Position numbers and translations under genes: made by a program
Source: an uncultured Pelagibacteraceae bacterium
GTDB lineage: Bacteria; Pseudomonadota; Alphaproteobacteria; Pelagibacterales; Pelagibacteraceae
Direction: 5' to 3'
DNA: 64,000 nucleotides
NCBI GenBank assembly: GCA_902523515.1
Contig: CABYZT010000001.1
Location: 124,001-188,000, forward strand
Shown here: positions 35,849 through 45,025 of the stretch, piece by piece
How the letters are laid out: every line of letters begins with the position of its first letter
Position numbering within the stretch: the first letter of the stretch is position 1
The notes under the pieces: generated by a model
What the model saw: the letters and a program-made list of their open reading frames with translations, nothing else
Database searches by the model: none
What the model was told of the DNA's origin: nothing

Positions 35849-36555
35849 TTAATTAAATCTAACTCTGAATAAATATTTTTTTCAAGAATTTGAATAAAAT
35901 TTTCCTTTGTTAATCCAGAAGGAATTGGTTTTAGAATAGAGATCGTAATTGTTTTATTAGATTGCTTTTTACCTGTTTTAGGCCAAACATATCCAGAGTT
36001 AATTGCGACTGGCTGACAAGCAATATTTAGTTCCTCATAAATTCTAGAAGCACCTTTTTTAAAAGGTGGTCTTTCATCTGGAAGAACTCTAGTTCCTTGA
36101 GGAAAAATAATTAAAGGTCTATTAAAAGTAGTCATCATTTTCGAAATATCATCAAAAAAACCCAAGTTATCTTTTGTAACTTTGTTTCTTTTTATCGAAA
36201 TTGATCCTATTTTTTTTAAGTACCAACCAAAAATTGGAATTAACAATAATTCTTTTTTAAGAATAAATACAGGTGAGTTAAAGATTGTTTGTAAATAAAA
36301 AGTTTCAAACATTGATTGATGAGATGCTGCTATAAAAAATTTTTCATTATTAATAATATTTTCTTTTCCCTTGATTGAAATCTTTACTGAGAGAACAATC
36401 CTTAAACAAAAACTGGCCCAACGGCCCATTAATTTACCTCCCATCAAAACAACCCGATTAGGCAAAAAAAACGATGGTAAAAAAATTATCGAAATAAAGA
36501 TGATTCCAGTGAAAAACAATATTGAAAATAAAAAGTTTCTTATCATTTTTGTCAA
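35845..36555 (-). CDS. plsC: 1-acyl-sn-glycerol-3-phosphate acyltransferase
   Basis: This 236-residue membrane-bound acyltransferase makes phosphatidic acid. It has an N-terminal membrane helix (8-30), the HX4D-type motif present as HQSMFE (H79, E84; Glu replaces Asp, as in other alphaproteobacterial homologues), and FPQGTR (151-156). It is 3 bp downstream of lysA and ends the argH-lptM-lysA-plsC run. Confidence 0.9.
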   Translation of the reverse strand: MTKMIRNFLFSILFFTGIIFISIIFLPSFFLPNRVVLMGGKLMGRWASFCLRIVLSVKISIKGKENIINNEKFFIAASHQSMFETFYLQTIFNSPVFILKKELLLIPIFGWYLKKIGSISIKRNKVTKDNLGFFDDISKMMTTFNRPLIIFPQGTRVLPDERPPFKKGASRIYEELNIACQPVAINSGYVWPKTGKKQSNKTITISILKPIPSGLTKENFIQILEKNIYSELDLIN

Positions 36556-36558
36556 AAG

Positions 36559-37773
36559 CTAAATTATATCTTTATGCTTTTGTCTTTTTCTTATTACTTT
36601 AATTTTTGATCCCTTTATTAATAATTCTATTGGTTTAGGTCTTAAATTATAATTTGAGCTTAGTGACATTCCATAAGCTCCCACATCACATATTGCAATT
36701 AAATCTTTTTCTTTCAAAACTTGAAACTTTTTTAATGTAACAAATTTATCTGTACTTTCACAAATAGGACCTACAAATTCATATGGTTTTTTTGATTTTT
36801 TGTTAGATTTTATAACAGGTAAGGTTTTATGAAATGCACCATACAAGGCAGGTCTCATTAAATCGTTCATTGCGGCATCCAAAATGATAAATTTTTTACT
36901 ACCGCTATCTTTTATATAGATTATTTTTGACACCAATGTACCGGTATCGCCAATAATTGATCTACCTGGCTCAAATATAATTTTAACTTTATGTTTTCTT
37001 AAAAATTTAAGGATAGCTGTGTTGTATTTTTTATAATTAAGTTTTTTATTTTTATCAGTATAAGCAATACCCATGCCTCCGCCTAAATCTATAAATTCAA
37101 ATTTATGATTTGTTTTATTGAGAATTTGACTAACCGCTTTAAGCATTTTTTCATAAGGTCTATGGTCTAAAATTTGACTGCCTATATGAACGCTTAGACA
37201 TTTTAAATCAATATTTTTCGAATTTTTACAATAATTTATAATTTCATAGAATGTATTTTTATTTACACCAAATTTATTTTCTTTTTTCCCAGTAGATATT
37301 TGACTTATTGTTTTTGCATCCGTGTTGGGGTTTAGTCTTACACCAATTTTTATTCTTTTATTCTTTGATTTTGCTATTCGATTTATTTCTTTTATTTCAC
37401 TTAAAGATTCAGCGTTAATAAGCAAAATTTTTTTATTTATAGCAAAGCTGATTTCATTTGTTGTTTTACCAACACCAGAAAATACTATTTTGCTTGGATT
37501 AATTCCTGCTTTTAGTGCCATCATCAATTCTCCCACTGAAACAACATCAGCACCTAACCCAAATTTTTTAATTTCTTTAATTATATTAACATTTGTGTTG
37601 GATTTAACTGCAAAGCAGATAAGTGGTGAATATGATCTAAAGTTTTTTTTAAAATTATTAATATTTTCTTTTAATTTAGAATAGGAGTAAGAATAAAATG
37701 GAGTTCCAAATTTATTGGCAATTTTTTGAAGATTAATTTTTTCTATTGTTAATTTTTTGTTTATGTATTTCAT
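36559..37773 (-). CDS. lysA: diaminopimelate decarboxylase
   Basis: This 404-residue PLP enzyme makes lysine from meso-diaminopimelate. The PLP Lys is K57 in FAVKSNTN; GGGMGIAY binds the phosphate; VGPICESTDKF carries the active-site Cys; CDVGAYGMSLSSNYNLRPKP closes the domain. It starts one base into the lptM stop (TAATG). Confidence 0.96.
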   Translation of the reverse strand: MKYINKKLTIEKINLQKIANKFGTPFYSYSYSKLKENINNFKKNFRSYSPLICFAVKSNTNVNIIKEIKKFGLGADVVSVGELMMALKAGINPSKIVFSGVGKTTNEISFAINKKILLINAESLSEIKEINRIAKSKNKRIKIGVRLNPNTDAKTISQISTGKKENKFGVNKNTFYEIINYCKNSKNIDLKCLSVHIGSQILDHRPYEKMLKAVSQILNKTNHKFEFIDLGGGMGIAYTDKNKKLNYKKYNTAILKFLRKHKVKIIFEPGRSIIGDTGTLVSKIIYIKDSGSKKFIILDAAMNDLMRPALYGAFHKTLPVIKSNKKSKKPYEFVGPICESTDKFVTLKKFQVLKEKDLIAICDVGAYGMSLSSNYNLRPKPIELLIKGSKIKVIRKRQKHKDII

Positions 37774-37904
37774 TAAGCTAAGATAACTGAAACTTCTTTT
37801 ATTTCTGCTTTTTTATCTGGATCTAAGTATTTAGGATCACCTTTCTTTCCACAAGAAATAACTACGCAAAATAACAATATAATTATAGTAAATTTTTTAA
37901 TCAT
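37773..37904 (-). CDS. lptM: LptM-like small lipoprotein
   Basis: This 43-residue gene was found by reading the gap between argH and lysA. The peptide has a short signal sequence, a lipobox ending VVISC and the motif CGKKGDPKYL, matching the CG.KGPLY motif of LptM (YifL), a lipoprotein that helps LptD mature with LptE. The Pro-Leu of the motif is Asp-Pro here. It overlaps argH by ATGA and lysA by TAATG, so it is certainly translated with them. The argH-lptM-lysA order is typical of alphaproteobacteria. Confidence 0.85.
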   Translation of the reverse strand: MIKKFTIIILLFCVVISCGKKGDPKYLDPDKKAEIKEVSVILA

Positions 37905-39292
37905 TTTTCTTTTTTATATTTCATTATCATTTTTTTAATATTATCAAAAGAAGTTCCACCATAAGATTTTTTTGAATTAATTGAATTTTCTAAATTAAAT
38001 ACTTTTAATACCTCATCTTTAAGTTTAGGTTCAATTTTTCTTAATTCCTCTATAGTCAACTCATTTAATTTTTTTTTTCTTTTTTCAGCAAAATTAACTA
38101 CAGCAGCAGTTTTTTGATATGCTTTTCTAAAAGACATTGAGTGATTTTTTACAAGATAGTCAGCTAAATCCGTTGCTGTAGTATAACCAGAATCAGCAAG
38201 TTCTAACATTTTACTCTTATTTGGCTTACAATTTTTTAGTATTTCATCAAAAATTTTTAAACAATTATTTAAATTGTCATTAGATTTGAAAACAATTTCT
38301 TTATCGTCTTGTAAATCTTTAAAATAAGACAATGGCAAGCCTTTTAAAATTGTTAGCATCGATAATAAATTTCCATAAGCGTTTCCTGATTTTCCACGCA
38401 AGTACTCAAGAAGATCAGGATTCTTCTTTTGTGGCATTATTGATGATCCAGTAACAACTTTATCAGATAAATTAATTAAGTTAAAACCATCAGAATTCCA
38501 AATAATTAAATCTTCAGCGATTCTAGAAATATGCATAGCACACACAGATGAAGCGTATAAAAAATCCAATACAAAATCTCTATCCGAAACTGTATCAATA
38601 GAATTATTTGTGGGCATTTTAAAGCCAAGTTTTTTAGTTGTATAATTTCTATCTATATTAAATGATGTTCCTGCTAATGCCGCAACACCCAACGGATTTT
38701 CATTTAAACTGTTTAAATTATTTGAAAATCTTTTTTTATCTCTATTAAACATTTCTACATAAGACATTAAATAATGTGCAAAAGAGATAGCTTGGGCATT
38801 TTTAAGATGTGTAAATCCAGGCATAATAGTCTCAACATTTTTTTCAGCTAATTTGATTGTGCTCTTAATAACTTTATTAATATTATTATTTATTTCGTTA
38901 GTTGAATTTTTCATCCAAATTTTTAAATCAGTAATTACTTGATCATTTCTTGATCTTCCAGTGTGAACATAGCCAGCTTCTTCACCTATAATTTGAAAAA
39001 GTCTCTTTTCTATATTCATATGAATATCTTCATATTTTTTATTAAACTCAAATTTATTGTTTGTGATTTCCTTATCAATTTTGGCTAGTCCATAAACAAT
39101 TTTATTTTTTATTTTAAATGAAATTATTTTTTGTTTAAAAAGCATTTCAACATGAGCAATTGATCCTTGAATGTCTTCTTTATAAAGTCTTTTATCAATA
39201 TCTATTGAATTACCAACTTTTTGAAACAAACTTGACACATTTTTTTTTATCCTTGTGTTCCAAATTGCTTGGTTGTTTTTATTTTTTGCCAT
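37901..39292 (-). CDS. argH: argininosuccinate lyase
   Basis: This 463-residue enzyme cleaves argininosuccinate to arginine and fumarate. Visible motifs are HTGRSRNDQV, the signature loop GSSIMPQKKNPDLLEYLRGKSG and AGTSFNIDR. It leads the minus-strand operon argH-lptM-lysA-plsC and is divergent from tlpA (24 bp between starts). Confidence 0.97.
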   Translation of the reverse strand: MAKNKNNQAIWNTRIKKNVSSLFQKVGNSIDIDKRLYKEDIQGSIAHVEMLFKQKIISFKIKNKIVYGLAKIDKEITNNKFEFNKKYEDIHMNIEKRLFQIIGEEAGYVHTGRSRNDQVITDLKIWMKNSTNEINNNINKVIKSTIKLAEKNVETIMPGFTHLKNAQAISFAHYLMSYVEMFNRDKKRFSNNLNSLNENPLGVAALAGTSFNIDRNYTTKKLGFKMPTNNSIDTVSDRDFVLDFLYASSVCAMHISRIAEDLIIWNSDGFNLINLSDKVVTGSSIMPQKKNPDLLEYLRGKSGNAYGNLLSMLTILKGLPLSYFKDLQDDKEIVFKSNDNLNNCLKIFDEILKNCKPNKSKMLELADSGYTTATDLADYLVKNHSMSFRKAYQKTAAVVNFAEKRKKKLNELTIEELRKIEPKLKDEVLKVFNLENSINSKKSYGGTSFDNIKKMIMKYKKEK

Positions 39293-39316
39293 GATATTTA
39301 ATTATACCTATTTAAC

Positions 39317-39826
39317 ATGAGATTTTTAATAATATTTATTTTTTTGATAACAAATGTTGTAGCTGAGGAACTACCTGGAATTAAAAATATTGTTATCCAT
39401 AAATCACCAAAAACATATGATAATGTTATTTTTTTAGACAAAAAAGATCAAAAAATTAACATCAATGAATATAGAGGCAACTTATTGGTATTAAACTTTT
39501 GGGCAACCTGGTGTGAACCTTGTAAAGAAGAAATGCCATCGTTAGACAAACTTCAAGCTAATCCAGAATTGGATAAAATTAAAATTTTTGCAATCAATAT
39601 TGGTAAAGAAAAATCAGACAAAGTTAATAAATTCTTTAAAGATTTTAATATCAAAAATTTCGAACCTCATTTTGATCCACCTACTACATTAGCAAAAATG
39701 TTTTCTTTGAGAGGTGTCCCTACATCAATTCTAATAAATAAAGAGGGTCAAGAATTTGCTAGGATAATAGGTTCAATTGATTTTGAGGATAAAAATTTTG
39801 TTAGTTGGATAAAAAAATATAACTAA
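39317..39826 (+). CDS. tlpA: TlpA-like periplasmic thioredoxin
   Basis: This 169-residue protein has a signal peptide (residues 1-16, ending VVAEE) and a thioredoxin-like domain with WATWCEPC (C66, C69), then RGVPTSILINKEG with the cis-Pro. TlpA-type proteins reduce cytochrome oxidase assembly factors or periplasmic thiols. It is next to argH as in other alphaproteobacteria. Confidence 0.9.
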   Translation: MRFLIIFIFLITNVVAEELPGIKNIVIHKSPKTYDNVIFLDKKDQKININEYRGNLLVLNFWATWCEPCKEEMPSLDKLQANPELDKIKIFAINIGKEKSDKVNKFFKDFNIKNFEPHFDPPTTLAKMFSLRGVPTSILINKEGQEFARIIGSIDFEDKNFVSWIKKYN

Positions 39827-40026
39827 TTTTTAAAAAAATAAGCGAAGCCAACTAAAGCAATAATAGCAATAAACTGTAAAATAACTCTTAACTGCATTAA
39901 TTTATTTGAATATTTCTTACTTGTCTCTCCTCCCTTAAAAAGAGTCCCTATACCTAAGATTAAAACTACTCCAACAGCTATCAAAAGAGCAATTGATAAA
40001 ACTTTTACTAATATTCCTGAAATCAT
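39823..40026 (-). CDS. HIG1-domain twin-helix membrane protein
   Basis: This 67-residue protein has two membrane helices (about 5-27 and 45-65) and a loop FKGGETSKKYSNKLMQLRVILQF, matching the HIG1 (hypoxia-induced) family found with respiratory complexes. I choose the ATG ending at 40026; a longer frame from 40131 adds an unrelated stretch. It overlaps the tlpA stop by 4 bp. Confidence 0.85.
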   Translation of the reverse strand: MISGILVKVLSIALLIAVGVVLILGIGTLFKGGETSKKYSNKLMQLRVILQFIAIIALVGFAYFFKN

Positions 40027-40075
40027 ATTTTTATTATAGATTGTGTTTTGACATAAAAAACATAATTTATCTACT

Positions 40076-40741
40076 ATGACATTTTGCCTAGATTCAATAA
40101 TTATTAAACCAGAAAATGGTGTTGAAATCAAAAATGCAGTTATTTTGCTTCATGGTTATGGAGGTGATGGAAAGGACATAAGCATGCTTTCCTTAAACTG
40201 GAAAAGACATATGCCTAATACAATCTTTATTTGTCCTAATGGTCACGAACCATGCTCTATAAATCCTTCAGGTTACCAGTGGTTTGATTTAACTAAAGAG
40301 GATTCTGATTATATATTAGAGCAATCAATTAAAGCTGAAGAGGTTTTAAAAAAATTTATTAATGAAATAAAACGAGAGTTTAGGTTGTCAAATAATCAAA
40401 TCTGTTTATCAGGATTCAGTCAGGGCTGCATGATGTCTTTGAATGTTGGCCTTACATTTGAAGAAAAATTTTTATGTATAGTTGGTTTTTCTGGAAAAAT
40501 AATTAATCAAAATGATTTGAAAAACAGAATCAAGAATAATACTGAAACATTACTTATACACGGTGAAGCAGATCAAATTGTCTCATCAACATATTTACTA
40601 GAAGCAAAGGATTTTTTAATTAGAAATAATGTTAAAGTTGATACATTATTAATAAAAAATTGTGATCATCATATTCCTATTGAAGCATCAAGTACAGCTT
40701 TAAATTTTATTTTAAAAAAATTTAACATCTCTTATTATTGA
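40076..40741 (+). CDS. alpha/beta hydrolase, carboxylesterase/phospholipase family
   Basis: This 221-residue hydrolase has ILLHGYGGDGKDI (oxyanion), the nucleophile elbow GFSQGCMMS (Ser near 121), GEADQIV (Asp near 168) and NCDHHIP (His). It fits the YpfH/esterase group. Substrate unknown. Confidence 0.88.
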   Translation: MTFCLDSIIIKPENGVEIKNAVILLHGYGGDGKDISMLSLNWKRHMPNTIFICPNGHEPCSINPSGYQWFDLTKEDSDYILEQSIKAEEVLKKFINEIKREFRLSNNQICLSGFSQGCMMSLNVGLTFEEKFLCIVGFSGKIINQNDLKNRIKNNTETLLIHGEADQIVSSTYLLEAKDFLIRNNVKVDTLLIKNCDHHIPIEASSTALNFILKKFNISYY

Positions 40742-40772
40742 TAAAATTGTTTAACTAAGTTAAAATTAGTAA

Positions 40773-41342
40773 ATGAACAATTTTATTGAACAAAATGTTT
40801 CATTAGAAAAGTGTCCAGCATTAGTGCTTAATGCTGACTACAGACCTTTGAGTTACTATCCTTTGTCTTTGTGGTCTTGGCAGGACACCGTTAAATCTGT
40901 TTTTCTTGATCGAGTTATTATTGTTAGTAATTATGATAGAACTATAAGAAGTCCATCATTCAATATGAAATTACCAAGTGTCATTGCATTAAAGGATTAT
41001 ATCGTTCCTCAAAGCAAGCCAAGTTTTACTAGATTTAATGTGTTTTTAAGAGATAAATTTTCCTGTCAATATTGTGGAAGCAATCAAGAGTTAACTTTTG
41101 ATCATTTATTACCTAGATCAAAAGGTGGTGAAACTAATTGGGATAATGTTGTAACAGCTTGTTCTGCATGCAATGTGAAAAAGGGTGGAAAACTATTAAA
41201 ACATTCAGGTATGAAGTTGCATCAGTACCCTTATCGACCATCAACAGAGGATCTACATAAAAATGGTAAAAACTTTCCACCAAATTTTTTACATAAAAGC
41301 TGGATGGATTACTTATATTGGGATGTAGAACTAGAGTCTTAA
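40773..41342 (+). CDS. HNH endonuclease family protein
   Basis: This 189-residue protein has a C-terminal HNH domain: CQYCGS, FDHLLPRSKGGETNWDNVVTACSACNVKKGGKLL (about 107-150), with four zinc Cys and the catalytic His. The N-terminal 90 residues (LVLNADYRPLSYYPLSLWSWQDTVKSVFLDRV) match a widespread stand-alone HNH protein of proteobacteria whose role is unknown. It is a host gene in a housekeeping region, without toxin or phage context. It overlaps coq7 by 4 bp. Confidence 0.87.
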   Translation: MNNFIEQNVSLEKCPALVLNADYRPLSYYPLSLWSWQDTVKSVFLDRVIIVSNYDRTIRSPSFNMKLPSVIALKDYIVPQSKPSFTRFNVFLRDKFSCQYCGSNQELTFDHLLPRSKGGETNWDNVVTACSACNVKKGGKLLKHSGMKLHQYPYRPSTEDLHKNGKNFPPNFLHKSWMDYLYWDVELES

Positions 41343-41872
41343 ATTTTCTCAGAAATATTTATTGCAATTTTTGATCCAGTTTTAATAATTTTATCTAATA
41401 TAGAGTATGGACCTTCTTTTGAAGCACCCTTTTCATAGGCAATATCTTTATGACTTAATTCATCTTCTCTAAATTTAATTATTTTTTTTTTAAGTTTTGA
41501 TTCACTATTATCAAGTTGTTTTATTTGGTTTAAATAATGCTCATCTATCACTTCTTCAACAGAAGCAGTACAAAGCATAGCTGCTTTCTTACCAAGTAAA
41601 GTTGAACCAAAACCTAATCCCACACCTAATAAATCCCATAAGGGTAAAAATTTTGTCGGTTTTATATTTCTTTTTTTAATTTCTTCTTCAAAAAAATTAG
41701 AATGTTCTTTTTCATGAACTTTCATTTCTTCAATTATTTTTTTTAAATCTTCATCCTTAATTAATGTGTTTAGAGCAAGCAACTGTCCTTCATAAATTTT
41801 AACAGCACCACGCTCTCCAGCATGATCAACTCTAATAAATTCTTCTATTTTCTTTTTACTTATTGTTTTCAT
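41339..41872 (-). CDS. coq7: Coq7/demethoxyubiquinone hydroxylase
   Basis: This 177-residue ferritin-like diiron monooxygenase makes the last ring hydroxylation of ubiquinone. Signatures include RVDHAGERGAVKIYEGQ, HEKEH, VEEVIDEHYL and EDELSHKD, each holding iron ligands. Its start overlaps the dsbB 3' end by 17 bp. Confidence 0.95.
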   Translation of the reverse strand: MKTISKKKIEEFIRVDHAGERGAVKIYEGQLLALNTLIKDEDLKKIIEEMKVHEKEHSNFFEEEIKKRNIKPTKFLPLWDLLGVGLGFGSTLLGKKAAMLCTASVEEVIDEHYLNQIKQLDNSESKLKKKIIKFREDELSHKDIAYEKGASKEGPYSILDKIIKTGSKIAINISEKI

Positions 41873-42341
41873 AACTTAAATAAGCTCTTGTTGTAAAATA
41901 TACTATTAATATTGATATTATAATATTGTAACTTGTAAGCGATAATCCTAAAATTTTAAATGTAACATCTTTGCAGCTTACATTCTTTTCTTGTAACTGT
42001 CTTAATATATCCTCTTTTGATAGTAAATTAGAGCCATTTTTTAAATCACAAACCAATGATTCTTCAATAAAGCCCTGCTCAATACCTAAATGGTATAAAG
42101 ATAAAAAAGTAGCTGCTAAAAAAATTAAAATAAGAGAAAGAATGAAATATTTTTCAAGATTAATAAATTTATAATTTAATACAATAATTATTAATGCTAA
42201 TAGGTATGGAATTCTTTCCAGTACACATAAGTTACAAGGTTGATGACCTAAAACATATTCAATAAAAAATGCTGAAGATAAGGCAATAATGCTAATTAAA
42301 AAAATTAACTTTAATGTAATTGTTTTGTTAATCTCAACCAT
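41856..42341 (-). CDS. dsbB: disulfide bond formation protein B
   Basis: This 161-residue inner-membrane protein has four helices and the two redox Cys pairs: C36/C39 in HQPCNLCVLER and C98/C123 in the second periplasmic loop. It reoxidises DsbA using quinone. The neighbouring coq7 serves ubiquinone synthesis. It overlaps coq7 and the DedA-like gene. Confidence 0.92.
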   Translation of the reverse strand: MVEINKTITLKLIFLISIIALSSAFFIEYVLGHQPCNLCVLERIPYLLALIIIVLNYKFINLEKYFILSLILIFLAATFLSLYHLGIEQGFIEESLVCDLKNGSNLLSKEDILRQLQEKNVSCKDVTFKILGLSLTSYNIIISILIVYFTTRAYLSYENNK

Positions 42342-42939
42342 TAAATTTTAAAAATAAATAAATAATTATAAATATTATAACTATAATAATTCCAATCATG
42401 GTGAACCATTTTGATCCATGTTTTTCCATGTATTCTGTAAATAATTCTCCAAATCTATAAGATAAATAGGCAACTATAAAAAATCTCAGGCTTCTGGAAA
42501 TTAAACTAACAATTATAAAAATAGGAAGATTAAAAGCAATTAAACCACTTGAAATCGTAAAGGCTTTATAGGGTAATGGAGTAAAGCCTGCTAAAAAAAG
42601 AATACTCAGCCATGCGAGGAATCCACTATCTTGAGACATGCTTAATTTTAAATTTTCAACTTTATCTTGATAACCATAAAATTCGATCAGATACATGGCT
42701 AAATCTAAAAATAAATAACCTATCAAATAACCAAAGATTCCTCCAAGAACTGAAAATATTGATGCTATTAAAAATATTTTAATATATTCCTTTTTTTTAG
42801 AAATAACCATTGGGATTATCATTGCATCTGGAGGTATAGGAAAAAAAGAACTTTCTATAAAGGATACAAGCCCTAAATAAAAATTTGAACTTTTATGTGC
42901 AGCTAATTCTAAACATTTTTTGTAAAGTGTTTGAAACAT
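42334..42939 (-). CDS. DedA/YqaA-family membrane protein
   Basis: This 201-residue protein has about five membrane segments and the motif FIESSFFPIPPDAMIIPM near the N-terminus, then GGIFGYLIGYLFLD and FTPLPYKAFTISSG, as in the VTT/DedA superfamily (YqaA branch). Such proteins are linked to membrane lipid flipping or homeostasis. Its start is 63 bp from the divergent tRNA-Leu. Confidence 0.85.
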   Translation of the reverse strand: MFQTLYKKCLELAAHKSSNFYLGLVSFIESSFFPIPPDAMIIPMVISKKKEYIKIFLIASIFSVLGGIFGYLIGYLFLDLAMYLIEFYGYQDKVENLKLSMSQDSGFLAWLSILFLAGFTPLPYKAFTISSGLIAFNLPIFIIVSLISRSLRFFIVAYLSYRFGELFTEYMEKHGSKWFTMIGIIIVIIFIIIYLFLKFNG

Positions 42940-43001
42940 TTTTTGGTTTTAATATAAATTTAGTTCTTATACTATTTAAATATAATTTAATTGAATACAT
43001 A

Positions 43002-43086
43002 GGGCGAATGGCGGAACTGGTAGACGCGCACGACTCAAAATCGTGTTTCGTAAGAAGTGAGAGTTCGATTCTCTCTTCGCCCACCA
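43002..43086 (+). tRNA. tRNA-Leu (anticodon CAA)
   Basis: The sequence folds as a class II tRNA: acceptor GGGCGAA/TTCGCCC, D arm, anticodon stem CACGA/TCGTG around loop CTCAAAA (anticodon CAA, reading UUG), a long variable arm, T arm GAGAG/CTCTC with TTCGATT, and an encoded CCA. A TATAAT at 42981-42986 lies 15 bp upstream. The next CDS starts 7 bp after the 3' end. Confidence 0.97.
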
Positions 43087-43093
43087 TGAAAAT

Positions 43094-44824
43094 ATGAATT
43101 TAGATAATTTAAATAATTTGATCGAATTATTTGCTAATCAAGCAAATAAACAAAATAAAAGAGATATTTTTTTAGAATGGCTAAACCCAAGTAATAAAAA
43201 AAAATACACATGGGAACAAACAGAAAAGAATATTTTAAAATTATCAAAAGTTATTAAAGAAAATATAAAAGAAGGCGATAGATGTCTTTTAGTTTCGGAG
43301 AATAGACCTGAGTGGTTTGTTTCTGATTTAGCTATAATGTTAGCTGGTGGAATTACAGTTCCAGCATACACAACTTATACAGAAGATGATTATAAGTACT
43401 TGATAGAGGATTGTGAGCCTAGCTTAGTTATAGTTTCAAACAATGAAATGCTAAGAAAATTAAATAATACATTGAATGAAAAACATTTTATTAAAAAAGT
43501 TATAACTTTAGATGAAATAGCTAAGGTAACAAATAATTTAAATATAATTAATAAAGAAAAATATTTAGATTTTAATTTAATTATAGAAAATAATTTATTA
43601 GCAGAAGATAAAATTGAAAATAATAAATTAAAAAGAAATTCTCCTGCATGTATCATTTATACTTCTGGTACTGGAGGTAATCCTAAGGGAGTAATCTTAA
43701 GTCATGGTGGAATTTTGAATAATGTTGTGGGATCGTGTGAAATTACAAAACCATTATTTAACTCAAGACCAGTATTTTTAACTTGGCTTCCTCTTTCACA
43801 CTCTTATGAGCACTGTCTTCAATTTGTACAGATAGCAGTAGGAGCTAGAGTATTCTATGCTGAAAAAATTGAGAAACTTCTAGAAAATATATCTGAAGCA
43901 AAGCCTACAATTATGGCAGCTGTCCCTAGGTTCTACCAAAACCTATACAACAAAATAAACATGAATTTAAAAAAACAGACAGGTTTAAAAGCAAAATTAA
44001 TTGATGCAACAATTCGTTTGGGAAGAAAAAAACTATTAAATAAAAAAATGACTTTTTCTGAAAAATTACTTAATTTTGTAGTTGATAGATTAGTTAGAAA
44101 AAAAATTAAAAAACAGTTCGGTGGGAATTTGAAAGCTTTCGTTTCAGGTGGTGGTGCTTTAGATAAAGAAATAGGTGAATTTTTGAATGCTATAGGATTA
44201 CCGACACTTCAGGGATATGGCTTAACAGAAACATCACCAGTAGTAAGTTGCAATCCAATACATAAAATTAAAGTAGAAACTGTAGGACCTCCATTTAAAG
44301 GAAATGAAGTTAAAATTGCTGAAGATGGAGAAATTTTAGTTAAAGGCGAAAATGTAATGCTAGGATATTGGAACAAAAAAGAAGAGACTGACAAAGTAAT
44401 TATAAATGGATGGCTTCATACAGGCGATATTGGAGAGATAGATCCAAATGATGGTTATTTAAAAATTACTGATAGAAAAAAAGATATCATAGTAAGTGCT
44501 GGCGGAGATAACATTTCACCTGCTAAAATCGAAAATATGATTACAAATGAGCCAGAAATTGATCAATGTATGGTTTATGGTGATAAAAAAAATTATTTAG
44601 TCGCTTTAATAGTGCCTAATAAAGATTTTTTAAATGAAAAAGAAAAAATAAATAAAGTAATTGAAAAAATAAATACAAAATTGACTTTATTGGAAAAAAT
44701 AAAAAAGATTCAATTAATAGATGAAATTTTTTCTATTGAAAATGGTTTAATGACACCAACAATGAAAGTAAAAAGAAAAAAAGTTACAGAAAAATATAAA
44801 AATCAACTAGAAAATCTTTATTAA
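43094..44824 (+). CDS. AMP-dependent (long-chain) acyl-CoA ligase
   Basis: This 576-residue ANL-superfamily enzyme has the P-loop YTSGTGGNPKG (189-199), LQGYGLTETSPVVSCN (A5), GWLHTGDIGEI (A7) and DRKKDIIVSAGGDNISPAKIE (A8). It matches bacterial long-chain acyl-CoA synthetases (FadD15-like), but substrate length is not readable. The C-terminal catalytic Lys is in MTPTMKVKRKKV. It starts 7 bp after tRNA-Leu with no Shine-Dalgarno, so its mRNA may arise by tRNA 3' processing. Confidence 0.88.
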   Translation: MNLDNLNNLIELFANQANKQNKRDIFLEWLNPSNKKKYTWEQTEKNILKLSKVIKENIKEGDRCLLVSENRPEWFVSDLAIMLAGGITVPAYTTYTEDDYKYLIEDCEPSLVIVSNNEMLRKLNNTLNEKHFIKKVITLDEIAKVTNNLNIINKEKYLDFNLIIENNLLAEDKIENNKLKRNSPACIIYTSGTGGNPKGVILSHGGILNNVVGSCEITKPLFNSRPVFLTWLPLSHSYEHCLQFVQIAVGARVFYAEKIEKLLENISEAKPTIMAAVPRFYQNLYNKINMNLKKQTGLKAKLIDATIRLGRKKLLNKKMTFSEKLLNFVVDRLVRKKIKKQFGGNLKAFVSGGGALDKEIGEFLNAIGLPTLQGYGLTETSPVVSCNPIHKIKVETVGPPFKGNEVKIAEDGEILVKGENVMLGYWNKKEETDKVIINGWLHTGDIGEIDPNDGYLKITDRKKDIIVSAGGDNISPAKIENMITNEPEIDQCMVYGDKKNYLVALIVPNKDFLNEKEKINKVIEKINTKLTLLEKIKKIQLIDEIFSIENGLMTPTMKVKRKKVTEKYKNQLENLY

Positions 44825-44944
44825 ATTATTTAAATAAAATTGTTTATTAACCGCATAAACATTAACTAAATTAATAAAAAAAAGTTTTATAAAAATAAAA
44901 AAATTCAAAATAGTTTTTACAAAATTTAACTTTTAATTAAAGAA

Positions 44945-44973
44945 TTGACATAACTTATAGAAAAAAATAAAAA
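44945..44973 (+). promoter_or_regulatory. probable promoter of the Lys-rich peptide gene
   Basis: A perfect TTGACA (44945-44950) is followed after 17 bp by TAAAAA (44968-44973, 4/6 to TATAAT). Transcription would begin near 44980, just before a 5' hairpin. Confidence 0.5.
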
Positions 44974-44982
44974 TATGTTAAC

Positions 44983-45003
44983 AACGAATCAATTTGATTC
45001 GTT
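44983..45003 (+). promoter_or_regulatory. 5' leader hairpin of the Lys-rich peptide mRNA
   Basis: A perfect 9-bp stem AACGAATCA/TGATTCGTT with a 3-base loop lies at the predicted mRNA 5' end, 11 bp before the GGGAG ribosome site (45015-45019). Position and shape fit an RNA-stabilising 5' stem-loop, or a control element. Confidence 0.55.
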
Positions 45004-45025
45004 TAACTAAAAAAGGGAGCTAAAG

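Noticed and set aside
40773-41342. HNH protein as part of a defence or mobile element
   Set aside because: It lies among housekeeping genes, has the N-terminus of a widespread stand-alone family, and no integrase, methylase or repeats are nearby.
42885-43097. Open frames over tRNA-Leu and its 5' side on both strands
   Set aside because: They run through the tRNA gene and have no ribosome site or homology; they are by-products of the tRNA sequence.
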